From Bacteroidota bacterium (GTDB lineage Bacteria; Bacteroidota; Bacteroidia; AKYH767-A; JABDAW01): a DNA stretch of 8,768 bases. Positions within the stretch are counted from its first letter, which is position 1, and each line of letters starts with the position of its first letter. The stretch is from assembly GCA_023251595.1 (NCBI GenBank), contig JAHEYM010000144.1, positions 1-8,768 of the forward strand, in the 5' to 3' direction. Under the pieces are notes generated by a model. The model saw only the letters and a program-made list of their open reading frames with translations, searched no databases and was not told the DNA's origin. Made by a program: the position numbers and the translations under genes. This document shows, piece by piece, positions 1 to 6,672 of the stretch.

Positions 1-664
1 ATAATGAAAAATCAATTCCATTCAAAAAGAATTGATAATTTAATTTCTTTAATTTTTTTGAGCAAAAAGCCACTTCCGTTATCGCTGCGGTCAAGTATTT
101 ATCGACATATCTGAAAGCCCTTTTTTCCCGAAAGTAAGGAATCAGTCTGAGAGGGTTTCCACTTTTCAAAAAACTAAAATAGCTGAATGCTCCTCCCAAT
201 TGTTGAATAATTACCGGTGTATGTAATGGCTTTAGCTTCAATAACAACCAGCTGCTCAGACTTTGATGCGCTCCGTAAAAGTGAATTATGACATCTTCAG
301 CCATGAGCTCTTTTTGCAAAGCTTCCAACATCATTGGAGAGGTCAGAAAATGCCCGATCTTTTTAATTTCCCGGGTTTCTGACGGAAAAACTCTGTGTAA
401 AACTCCATCGACGTCTCTCTCATAAATTTGGTCAATTTTATTTCCGTATGGCCTCCAGCATTCCACTTCTATACTGTTCTCGGTGTCATGGATTCTCCTT
501 CCCCATTGATTATGCCAGTCGAGTTTGAAAAACCCTATCCAAAATGGTTGCTTCTCGATTTTTAAATACTCCGTTAAGGGAAATCGCTCTTTAAACTTTA
601 CGGGATTTGAATATTCAAAAACAATATCATGGGGAATATGTGTTAAAATGTTAATTATTTTCAT
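1..664 (-). CDS. Family 4-like glycosyltransferase, N-terminal part (truncated by window edge)
   Basis: This is an open frame of 221 codons from ATG at 664 with no stop before base 1, so the C-terminal half lies outside the window. It begins MKIINILTHIPHD and is soluble in character, with no signal peptide or membrane segment. Near the end (about residues 214-220) it has LNGIDFS, which resembles the NG[IV]D element at the start of the second Rossmann domain of GT4 (GT-B) enzymes. Preceding stretches such as VIIHFYGAH and VIIQQLGGAF look like the beta strands of the first, acceptor-binding domain. The start lies 1 nt after the flippase stop, with a weak AGGA about 9 nt upstream, so translation is probably coupled. 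Expected role: adding a sugar from a nucleotide donor to the lipid-linked repeat unit on the cytoplasmic face of the membrane. The glycine-rich loop usual near the N-terminus of GT4 proteins is not obvious. The donor and linkage cannot be told, and the donor-binding E-x7-E region is not in the window. Confidence 0.68.
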   Translation of the reverse strand, partial: MKIINILTHIPHDIVFEYSNPVKFKERFPLTEYLKIEKQPFWIGFFKLDWHNQWGRRIHDTENSIEVECWRPYGNKIDQIYERDVDGVLHRVFPSETREIKKIGHFLTSPMMLEALQKELMAEDVIIHFYGAHQSLSSWLLLKLKPLHTPVIIQQLGGAFSYFSFLKSGNPLRLIPYFREKRAFRYVDKYLTAAITEVAFCSKKLKKLNYQFFLNGIDFSL

Positions 665-665
665 G

Positions 666-2159
666 CTAATTTTTCCTGAATAATTCTTTCCGGATGTATT
701 CCTTCATTTTCCTCACATTAATTAATTCAAGAATCATCATCCAATCCTCCTTTTTTATCATTCCCGTCAGAAGTGAGATTCCCCAGAATCCTGTGAAAAA
801 TAAAACACTCATTAAGATTTTCCCGAGAAGATTATATTGAAAACCTGAATAGAGAAAGGAAAAAAGAATAAAAAACACCATGCCAAAAATCATCATTTGT
901 TTTCCTTGCAGAATTATTAATTTCTTTTCATGTTTTTTAGCGAAGTACAAATAAAAAAAACTGAGTGACACATTCGAAATCAGAATTGCGTATGCCATTC
1001 CTACACCACGCAAGTTCATGAGCGAAGGGGAAACGAGCACGTAGGCGCTAATGAGAAATATCGAAACAGTTATTAACCAGATAATCGCTGTAAGTTTAAA
1101 CAACCCTTTTCCGAAAATAATATTTCCGTAAGGAAGGTTGAGCAAAGAAATAATCATCGCTATGGTTACTACCGAGAATATGGGGATGCTGTTAGAAAAC
1201 TTACTGCCATAAGAAACTGGAATGATCAGATTTGAAAAAACTGAAAGATACAATCCAAATGGCAGAACAAAAGACATGGTGAATCGTTCGAATTTTTTTA
1301 AAGTGGCGTTCATCTTCTCGACATTATTTTGAGCAAGATAACTCGAGAACAGAGGAAAAAACAATAAACCGACAGATGTTTCAATCGTTTTGATAAAACT
1401 TGCGAGCGTAAAACTTGCAGAATAATAACCCAATTCAGTGGTATTCGTCATGGATTGTAAAATGACTTTATCGGTAGAATAGATGACCGTTTGGGCCAGC
1501 AGCAGTATAATGATCGGAAAAGAAATAGAGAAGTATTTTTTCGCCAATTCCTTGTCATAACCTCCGATCTTATACCCTTTGAATAAATAAATATAAAGAG
1601 GTATTGAAACGATAACGGCAACAAGATTTGATGAGACAATTTCAACCGCTTTGAATCCGAGAACAGCAACAATTACACGCAAAATCTGATACAAAAGTGT
1701 TTGCAAAAAATTCGGAATATCTTGTTTAGCCTGCTCGGTTTTGCCTGCCCAAGTTGTAGTAGCAATGGTAGTTAACTGTCCGACAATCGTAATTACAAGA
1801 TATATAAGAATAACTATTTCCTGTGAAGTGCTTTCGAAGTGATAATGAAAAATAAATTTCTGGAATAAGTAAAAGGATAATACGACAAGCGCAAATAATG
1901 AAGTGGTAATCAGTTTTAATCTCGCAAACGTTCCGATGCATTTTGCCTCATCCTGACCTTCCGAGACCAGTTTTATATGAGCTGACCCAAGACCAAGGTC
2001 ACTAAGAAATAAAAACATGGAAACGTAAGCAAGACCGTAGGCAATGGTTCCTGTAACACCGGGACCAACAAGTCTTGCTACAACAAAACTCGTGACCATC
2101 TGGATGACCTGCAAAGCAATTTTTGTAAAATAGCTTAGAACGAGTTTTTGGGTCAGCAT
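666..2159 (-). CDS. Wzx-type lipid-linked oligosaccharide flippase (MOP/PST family)
   Basis: This is a 497-residue, very hydrophobic protein with roughly 12 to 14 predicted membrane helices spread over its whole length. That matches the length and topology of polysaccharide-transport (PST/Wzx) members of the MOP exporter superfamily. The N-terminus (VVARLVGPGVTGTIAYGLA) resembles the first helix pair of this family, and a charged loop with STDKVIL (about residues 228-234) follows the central helices. Expected role: moving the undecaprenyl-linked repeat unit from the cytoplasmic to the periplasmic face of the inner membrane. The ATG at 2159 lies 5 nt after the stop of the upstream glycosyltransferase and has AGGA just in front of it. 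The stop at 666-668 is 1 nt from the next start. A teichuronic-acid or capsule exporter of the same family would look alike. Sequence alone does not give the substrate. No Wzy polymerase is seen beside it. Confidence 0.88.
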   Translation of the reverse strand: MLTQKLVLSYFTKIALQVIQMVTSFVVARLVGPGVTGTIAYGLAYVSMFLFLSDLGLGSAHIKLVSEGQDEAKCIGTFARLKLITTSLFALVVLSFYLFQKFIFHYHFESTSQEIVILIYLVITIVGQLTTIATTTWAGKTEQAKQDIPNFLQTLLYQILRVIVAVLGFKAVEIVSSNLVAVIVSIPLYIYLFKGYKIGGYDKELAKKYFSISFPIIILLLAQTVIYSTDKVILQSMTNTTELGYYSASFTLASFIKTIETSVGLLFFPLFSSYLAQNNVEKMNATLKKFERFTMSFVLPFGLYLSVFSNLIIPVSYGSKFSNSIPIFSVVTIAMIISLLNLPYGNIIFGKGLFKLTAIIWLITVSIFLISAYVLVSPSLMNLRGVGMAYAILISNVSLSFFYLYFAKKHEKKLIILQGKQMMIFGMVFFILFSFLYSGFQYNLLGKILMSVLFFTGFWGISLLTGMIKKEDWMMILELINVRKMKEYIRKELFRKN

Positions 2160-2162
2160 CTA

Positions 2163-2166
2163 TCCT
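2163..2166 (-). promoter_or_regulatory. Ribosome binding site (AGGA) of the flippase gene
   Basis: On the minus strand the sequence reads TTTAGGATAGATG, placing AGGA 3 nt before the ATG at 2159 and partly inside the stop codon of the upstream glycosyltransferase. It is the clearest purine-rich Shine-Dalgarno-like element in the window; most other starts here follow A/T-rich sequence. The short spacing makes it only a moderate site. Confidence 0.4.
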
Positions 2167-3097
2167 AAACAAAATGTTTAAATGTAAACTTACGATTCCT
2201 GAAACCCCACATTAAGCCTGAAAAGAATCCTAACCATATTTTAATACCCTTTTTTATCTCACCTTTTTTTACGACCACTTTTACTGAGTATTTAAAAACA
2301 TTTTGACGCAGATGTTTCCAAAAATATTTTTTAAAAAATTCGGGTGATTTATGTTTCAAAATTACCAGCATCGGGTTGCGTGCATTGTAATATTCCTTTA
2401 AAGCGGAGGTCTTCCCGATAGTCATGCTTTCTTTATGCCATATTTTCGCCTTTGGTGTATAGAAAATTTTATATCCCAATTTTTTAGACCGTGCTTGCCA
2501 ATCATATTCTTCGGATTGCAAAAAGAAATTAGTGTCATAACCTCCGGTTATTTCATACATTTCCCTTTTAACGAGAGTGAAAATATCATCCGCAAAAGCC
2601 AATTCCACCACTTTATCATACTGACCTATGTCGATTTCTCCACCACCAATATGACCTCCGTTCCAAAGGACTGGATCCTCTTTTTTTCCAACCGTCTGCA
2701 ACGTATCCGGCTGATCAAAATAAAATACTTTCCCGGTTACAAAACCTATCATTTTATCTGATTCGGCCGTTTCAACCAAGGAAGATATTACGTTCTTATC
2801 AACCTGCACATCATTATTTGTGATCAACACGTAATCTACTTTCTGCTGATCGAATGCGTAAGTTAATCCGAAATTAAATCCACCGGAATAGCCTTTGTTT
2901 TTTTCAATCCTTATAACTTTCGCCCCAGGAAACTCTTTTTCTATATATTCTTTTGTATTATCAGTTGAACCATTGTCAATTATTATTACTTTAAAATTTG
3001 GATAATCATTCGCGAGGTACGATGAAACGGAGTCCTCCAACAGTGTTTTACCGTTATAACTTAATATAAGAACAATAACCTTGGGAGCTGTACTCAT
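2165..3097 (-). CDS. Family 2 glycosyltransferase (rhamnosyltransferase-like)
   Basis: A 310-residue GT-A fold enzyme. The N-terminus has the family-2 opening VIVLILSYNGKTLLEDSV, then IIIDNGSTDNT (about residues 38-48), which binds the nucleotide. NKGYSGGFNFG (about 67-77) follows, then TNNDV (93-97), which stands in place of the metal-binding DxD. SEEYDWQAR (195-203) supplies the expected catalytic acidic residues, and IWH (219-221) follows. This arrangement is typical of the WbbL/rhamnosyltransferase-like group, though the group uses many donors. Length is normal and there is no membrane segment in the catalytic part; a basic C-terminus (about 257-310) may sit on the membrane. The ATG at 3097 overlaps the stop of the acyltransferase by 4 nt (ATGA), so the two are translationally coupled. 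Expected role: adding one sugar to the growing repeat unit. Donor and linkage are unknown. Confidence 0.9.
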   Translation of the reverse strand: MSTAPKVIVLILSYNGKTLLEDSVSSYLANDYPNFKVIIIDNGSTDNTKEYIEKEFPGAKVIRIEKNKGYSGGFNFGLTYAFDQQKVDYVLITNNDVQVDKNVISSLVETAESDKMIGFVTGKVFYFDQPDTLQTVGKKEDPVLWNGGHIGGGEIDIGQYDKVVELAFADDIFTLVKREMYEITGGYDTNFFLQSEEYDWQARSKKLGYKIFYTPKAKIWHKESMTIGKTSALKEYYNARNPMLVILKHKSPEFFKKYFWKHLRQNVFKYSVKVVVKKGEIKKGIKIWLGFFSGLMWGFRNRKFTFKHFV

Positions 3098-3663
3098 TTA
3101 AAAACTATTTTTTTAATTTCTTTTGCCGGGACCCCGCCCACCATCACCGAAGATGCAACACTTTTGATTACAACACTACCGGCCGCAACAAAACCACATT
3201 CATTTATTGTTACCCCCATTAAAATAGTTGAATTTGCCCCGATGTAACAATTATCTTTTAATATTACATTTGCTGAGGTTATAGGATAATTTGATCTCAG
3301 GCTCGACCGTTCCATATCCACATGTGTAATTAAAGAGGTCTGCATGGAAACAACAATATTATTTTCCAGTATAATTTTCCCCCTAAGATCCAAAAAACAA
3401 TTCTTCCCGATATGACAGTTGTTACCAATAATCAAATTCGAAAAATCAACACAATTGTGAAAAATAAGTGGCGATTCAATATCACAGTTTGTTCCTATCA
3501 CAGCACCATTAATTTTTAAGATGGGAATGATTGAATTTTTATCAAGCCTTCTTAAAAATGCATTTGCATTTTCGAAGCCCAGTATTTTTCGGCGAATGGT
3601 AAACTCATTAACATTCCAGGCAATCTGAATTTTTCTAAGAACCTTAGTTATGCCGAAACCCAT
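3094..3663 (-). CDS. Left-handed beta-helix (hexapeptide) acyltransferase
   Basis: A 189-residue protein built mainly of imperfect hexapeptide turns, for example IGTNCD (56-61), IGNNCH (79-84), IGKNCF (85-90) and IGANST (141-146). These coil into the left-handed parallel beta-helix of the LbetaH acetyltransferases. THVD (113-116) carries His114, the likely catalytic base, and the C-terminus GGVPAKEIKKI is the usual end of the fold. Family members transfer an acetyl or other acyl group from acyl-CoA to a sugar hydroxyl or amine. Here the substrate is probably a sugar of the surface polysaccharide, and an amino sugar made by the nearby aminotransferase is one possibility. I chose ATG at 3663; a TTG at 3669 in the same frame would add two residues. 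A 60-nt spacer separates it from the methyltransferase, with no clear ribosome site. The residues before the helix (about 1-50) are not assigned. Confidence 0.87.
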   Translation of the reverse strand: MGFGITKVLRKIQIAWNVNEFTIRRKILGFENANAFLRRLDKNSIIPILKINGAVIGTNCDIESPLIFHNCVDFSNLIIGNNCHIGKNCFLDLRGKIILENNIVVSMQTSLITHVDMERSSLRSNYPITSANVILKDNCYIGANSTILMGVTINECGFVAAGSVVIKSVASSVMVGGVPAKEIKKIVFK

Positions 3664-3723
3664 GATCAATTAATCAGTTTATTAACCAAATCCCAACAGC
3701 TTCGTGCTCATCCCTGTTATTTT

Positions 3724-4839
3724 TCAAATTTGTTTTCTGGTTCTCCAAACCGGTTTAAGATGTTTAACACATAATTCAATATTAACCTCCGGCGATTTAA
3801 GCATTTCAGGAGTTGCATTTTTATTAAATCCAAAATTTTCAAAAATCGGATCCGTAATATATTTGGCACCACTATATTCACATACTCTTTCTTCGGGTTG
3901 AAGGTAAGGAGGCAAAATATCGTAGGGTTCCGAATAACCGACCTTTCTGTTTTTCATGAATAATTTTGCCAATTCCGAATCCTGATATTCTTTAGAAATC
4001 GGAACATCAAATCTTTCCAGTGAGTCTTCAGTAGCCGTTAATTCGCCGGATATAAAACAATGCATCAGCGGCGCACGCTTAACAGAAATTGTGATAGATT
4101 GAGCACCCATCCTATTCAACCATGTATTTTCAAAAGTGTTGGCAAACCAATATGCAAAACTTCCTTTTTTCAGATTTTCACCTTTAAATAAACCTATCTC
4201 CGAAAAAGGATATATTAAATCACAGGTTTCTGCTCTGCTGACATAAAATCCTTCTTTTTCCAAAAAGGATTTTAGTTTTCCTGGCGAATATTCGTATTGA
4301 AAAAAAACGGATCCTTTAATTTTTCTGCCGATTACTTTTTTAACTGCGTTTTTTATTCTCTTCATATTTTTACGGTACCAAACCAAAAAAGAAATGTTCG
4401 GAGTTGTAATAATTGCAATCCCCCCAGGACGCAATTTTCGGAAGGCTTCTCCCATTGGTTTATGTGGCCCTTCAATAAAATGTTCCACCACACCCAGAGA
4501 TATATAACCGCCAAGAGAATTATCATCGTATGGTAAATTAGTTACATCGCCTTTAATAAAAACAGCTTTAGGTTCTATCTCCTTTTTGACCGCGCCTAAT
4601 TTTTCTATCACGACTTCGGAAAAATCAACCCCTTCAATTTCAAGACCGAGTCTGGTTAAATAAAAAACGTATCTTCCAACTCCACAACCACCTTCCACGA
4701 TTTTTCCATGACGTGGTGCATACTTCGTAATCCATTGACGACCTCCATAAAAATCCCACATCTGAATTTCAGACAATGGAGTTACTCCTCCCCACCAATC
4801 ATCCCAAACAGTTGCTTTCTGTCCTAAACTTTCACTCAT
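3724..4839 (-). CDS. Class I SAM-dependent methyltransferase with a cysteine-containing C-terminal extension
   Basis: A 371-residue protein. Residues about 45-150 form a Rossmann methyltransferase core: motif I IVEGGCGVGRYVFYL (47-61) binds S-adenosylmethionine, EGVDFSE (69-75) supplies the acidic residue for the ribose, GDVTNLPYDDNSLGGYIS (97-114) covers the next strand, and LRPGGIAIITTPN (136-148) is the post-core signature. The closest general type is Methyltransf_11, as in many polysaccharide loci. After a middle region the protein carries about 110 extra residues (260-371) holding C261-x2-S264-G, C320-x2-S323-G and C357-x2-H360, which looks like a small metal-binding or degenerate zinc-knuckle module. 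It overlaps the aminotransferase stop by 4 nt (ATGA), so the two products probably work on related substrates. The target is unknown: an O- or N-methyl group on a sugar of the repeat unit is plausible, and chain-end capping is possible. It lacks the N-terminal Cys-rich motif of sugar C-methyltransferases. Confidence 0.8.
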   Translation of the reverse strand: MSESLGQKATVWDDWWGGVTPLSEIQMWDFYGGRQWITKYAPRHGKIVEGGCGVGRYVFYLTRLGLEIEGVDFSEVVIEKLGAVKKEIEPKAVFIKGDVTNLPYDDNSLGGYISLGVVEHFIEGPHKPMGEAFRKLRPGGIAIITTPNISFLVWYRKNMKRIKNAVKKVIGRKIKGSVFFQYEYSPGKLKSFLEKEGFYVSRAETCDLIYPFSEIGLFKGENLKKGSFAYWFANTFENTWLNRMGAQSITISVKRAPLMHCFISGELTATEDSLERFDVPISKEYQDSELAKLFMKNRKVGYSEPYDILPPYLQPEERVCEYSGAKYITDPIFENFGFNKNATPEMLKSPEVNIELCVKHLKPVWRTRKQI

Positions 4840-5966
4840 TTATTAAATTTATTAATATGATAAATGATATATTGTATTTCTTCATCCGTCAAATCAGCAT
4901 GAAGAGGCAAAGTGATAAAACTATTATGCTCTTTTTCAACAAATGGGCAATTGTTTCCCCATTCTTTAAAAAGTGGTTGCATGGATAATGGTGTATAATG
5001 GCACCCTGTTGCGATACCCTGATTTTTAAGATAAATCATTAATTCATCTCTTCGTATGGAACGTATTCCAAACATTTGATAGCAGTAGCTTTCAGGTTCG
5101 AATGGCAATAAAAGTTTTATGCCTTCGATGCCATTTAATCCATTCATATATTGACGAATAATTGAGCTCCGGCGGGAATTCATCTTGTTCAATTTTTTTA
5201 ATTGAGCTAAGCCGATTCCGGCAGCCAGATCATTCATATTGTATTTGTACCCAAGTACAGAGATTTCATAAAACCAATGCATTGCATCCTTGTTTGCATG
5301 TGTATATGCCTGTGCGGTTTTCCAGTTGTCCTTGTCAATTCCAACCCAACGCATTGCTCTGACCTCTTTCAATAAATCGGGATCATTGCTGCATATCATT
5401 CCGCCATCTCCTGTTGTCATTAATTTTTTTTCTTCGAATGAATAACAACTTACATCACCCCATGTGCCGAGGATTTTATCTTTGTAAACTCCACCGGTTG
5501 TGTGCGCACAGTCTTCTATCACTTTTAAACCTTTTGCTTTAGCCCATAGTATCAAATTGTCCATTGGAACCGGATGTCCCGCATAATGCACGGGTATAAC
5601 TGCGACGCAATCTTTGTCATATTTTTTTTCGAGATCCTGCAGATTTATTCCAAGCGTTACCGGATCGGCATCGACAAAAACAGGAATCAACCGATTATAT
5701 AAAATTGCAGTTGCTGTTGCAGCAAATGTTAATGATGGCACTAAAACTTTTTTACCCTCAGGAAATTTAAATACAGATAATGCCAGATGTAAAGCTGCCG
5801 TGGCAGAGTTCAATGCAATTGCCTCTTTACAACCTATGAATTTCTCCCATGCCTCCTCAAATTCCGTCACGTTTGGTCCAAGACCTATCCATGAACGACC
5901 AAATGATTCCTTTACGGCTTGCAACTCTTCTTCTCCCAGAGAAGGTTTAAATAGTCTGATATTCAT
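4836..5966 (-). CDS. DegT/DnrJ/EryC1/StrS family PLP-dependent sugar aminotransferase
   Basis: A 376-residue fold-type I PLP enzyme of normal length for the family. Visible landmarks are the substrate and phosphate loop LNSATAALHLAL (52-63), the strand VIEDCAHTTGG (149-159) with Asp152 pairing to the pyridine nitrogen of PLP, and YSFEEKKLMTTGDGGM (175-190). In the last of these Lys181 falls where the Schiff-base lysine is expected. The lysine separates it from RfbH/ColD-type 3-dehydratases, which have histidine there. Expected reaction: transfer of an amino group, usually from glutamate, to a 4-keto (or 3-keto) nucleotide sugar. With rfbF, rfbG and an epimerase just upstream, a CDP-linked 4-keto-6-deoxyhexose is the obvious local substrate. 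UDP-, GDP- or dTDP-sugars used by related enzymes cannot be excluded. The ATG at 5966 follows A-rich sequence without a Shine-Dalgarno motif. The stop overlaps the methyltransferase start. Confidence 0.92.
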   Translation of the reverse strand: MNIRLFKPSLGEEELQAVKESFGRSWIGLGPNVTEFEEAWEKFIGCKEAIALNSATAALHLALSVFKFPEGKKVLVPSLTFAATATAILYNRLIPVFVDADPVTLGINLQDLEKKYDKDCVAVIPVHYAGHPVPMDNLILWAKAKGLKVIEDCAHTTGGVYKDKILGTWGDVSCYSFEEKKLMTTGDGGMICSNDPDLLKEVRAMRWVGIDKDNWKTAQAYTHANKDAMHWFYEISVLGYKYNMNDLAAGIGLAQLKKLNKMNSRRSSIIRQYMNGLNGIEGIKLLLPFEPESYCYQMFGIRSIRRDELMIYLKNQGIATGCHYTPLSMQPLFKEWGNNCPFVEKEHNSFITLPLHADLTDEEIQYIIYHINKFNK

Positions 5967-6046
5967 TTAATTTTGTGATTTTAATTTATATCATTTGTGG
6001 TTGATTAATAAAGAGAGTGAAGTATATATTTTAATATATTATAAAA
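5967..6046. other. AT-rich 80-nt intergenic gap with an imperfect palindrome
   Basis: No gene fits here. The end next to the epimerase stop holds an AT-only near-palindrome at 6029-6046 (TTTTAATATATTATAAAA, one mismatched pair in its 16-bp core). It has no GC stem or clear U tract, so it is not a convincing terminator. No good TAnnTTTG box was found in front of the aminotransferase. Confidence 0.3.
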
Positions 6047-6598
6047 TTAATGCCTGTAAACAAACGGACTGTCAAACATGTGTAACATTGGTGCAGATTC
6101 ATCACGAACTGAGACAATAGGTTGAATATCCGGGAGACATGATTCGGCTGAGCGCCAGTGAATTCCTTTTTCCAGAATGGGATCGTAAACTTTCGATACA
6201 AGATAATGCACTAAGGTATCGGGACTTTCAACATAAAAACCATGTGCCATTCCGGATGGAACATACAAAGCCATCTCCTCCTGATCATTCAGGTTAAAGG
6301 TTCTGCACTCACCATAAGTCGGAGAACTAACCCTGATATCGATGACTATATCCGTAATTTTTCCTCTCATACACACGACTATCTTGGTTAAATCGGCGGG
6401 AGGAACCTGAAAATGCAATCCACGAAGCACATGTCGGTTGGAAACAGAGTAATAGACTTCTCCAAAATTCGTTTCCAAGCCATGTTCCTCGAAAAACCGA
6501 GCATGATAGTACTTCACGAATTCTCCACGAAAATCCTTGGAAATAGCCGGTTTAAAACGAAAAAGACCTGGAATGCCTGACTCAATAATTTCGAACAT
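6047..6598 (-). CDS. RmlC-like nucleotide-sugar 3,5-epimerase
   Basis: A 183-residue cupin protein matching the length of dTDP-4-dehydrorhamnose 3,5-epimerase (RmlC). Key residues are in place: VLRGLHFQ (57-64) with His62, the catalytic base of the family; Lys72 in LTKIVV; DIVIDIR (83-89); YVPSGMAHGF (112-121); tyrosines at 132 and 138, where the family keeps its Tyr pair; and Asp166 in SVRDES, which fits the aspartate partnering the histidine. The segment before the histidine reads EVYYSVSNRHVLRG, whereas classical RmlC has a QxNxSxS segment there, so this is a divergent subfamily. No dTDP-glucose genes (rmlA, rmlB, rmlD) are seen; the neighbours make CDP-4-keto-6-deoxyglucose. A CDP-hexulose epimerase is therefore my inference. 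Single (C3 or C5) rather than double epimerisation is possible. A promoter candidate lies 42 bp upstream, and no Shine-Dalgarno motif is seen. Confidence 0.88.
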   Translation of the reverse strand: MFEIIESGIPGLFRFKPAISKDFRGEFVKYYHARFFEEHGLETNFGEVYYSVSNRHVLRGLHFQVPPADLTKIVVCMRGKITDIVIDIRVSSPTYGECRTFNLNDQEEMALYVPSGMAHGFYVESPDTLVHYLVSKVYDPILEKGIHWRSAESCLPDIQPIVSVRDESAPMLHMFDSPFVYRH

Positions 6599-6640
6599 CT
6601 GATACTTCGGTTTCCCGTGAGGGTTATTTGTTTCGGGGTG

Positions 6641-6672
6641 CGAAGGTACAAAAATCGACTGAATGTGTAAAA
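6641..6672 (-). promoter_or_regulatory. Candidate Bacteroidota-type promoter upstream of the epimerase gene
   Basis: On the minus strand, TACCTTCG at 6648-6641 matches the Bacteroidota -7 box TAnnTTTG in all but one of its six fixed positions. It is preceded by exactly 20 nt and then TTTT at 6672-6669, a 3 of 4 match to the -33 box TTTG. The context TTTTTGTACCTTCGCACC closely resembles the common form of this promoter. It sits in the 74-nt gap after the rfbG stop and would give a leader of roughly 35 nt, driving the epimerase and genes beyond it. This is pattern matching only; no transcript data. Confidence 0.5.

Noticed and set aside
3664..3669. TTG at 3669 as the start of the beta-helix acyltransferase
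   Set aside because: It adds only two residues and has no ribosome site in its favour; the ATG at 3663 is the simpler choice.
4836..5966. RfbH/ColD-type CDP-sugar 3-dehydratase, expected next to rfbF and rfbG
   Set aside because: The PLP lysine is present in SFEEKKLMTTGDGG, whereas 3-dehydratases carry histidine there, so an aminotransferase fits better.
5614..5970. Plus-strand open frame of 118 codons opposite the aminotransferase
   Set aside because: It is antisense to a well-conserved PLP enzyme with all its motifs, and its translation shows no recognisable domain. It looks like a shadow of the real gene.
6029..6046. AT-only near-palindrome right after the epimerase stop, considered as a terminator or operator
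   Set aside because: No GC pairs in the stem, one internal mismatch and no distinct U tract; such patterns arise easily in AT-rich spacers.
5967..6046. A second TAnnTTTG promoter in front of the aminotransferase
   Set aside because: The best candidate (TATACTTC) misses two fixed positions, and no TTTG at the right spacing accompanies it.
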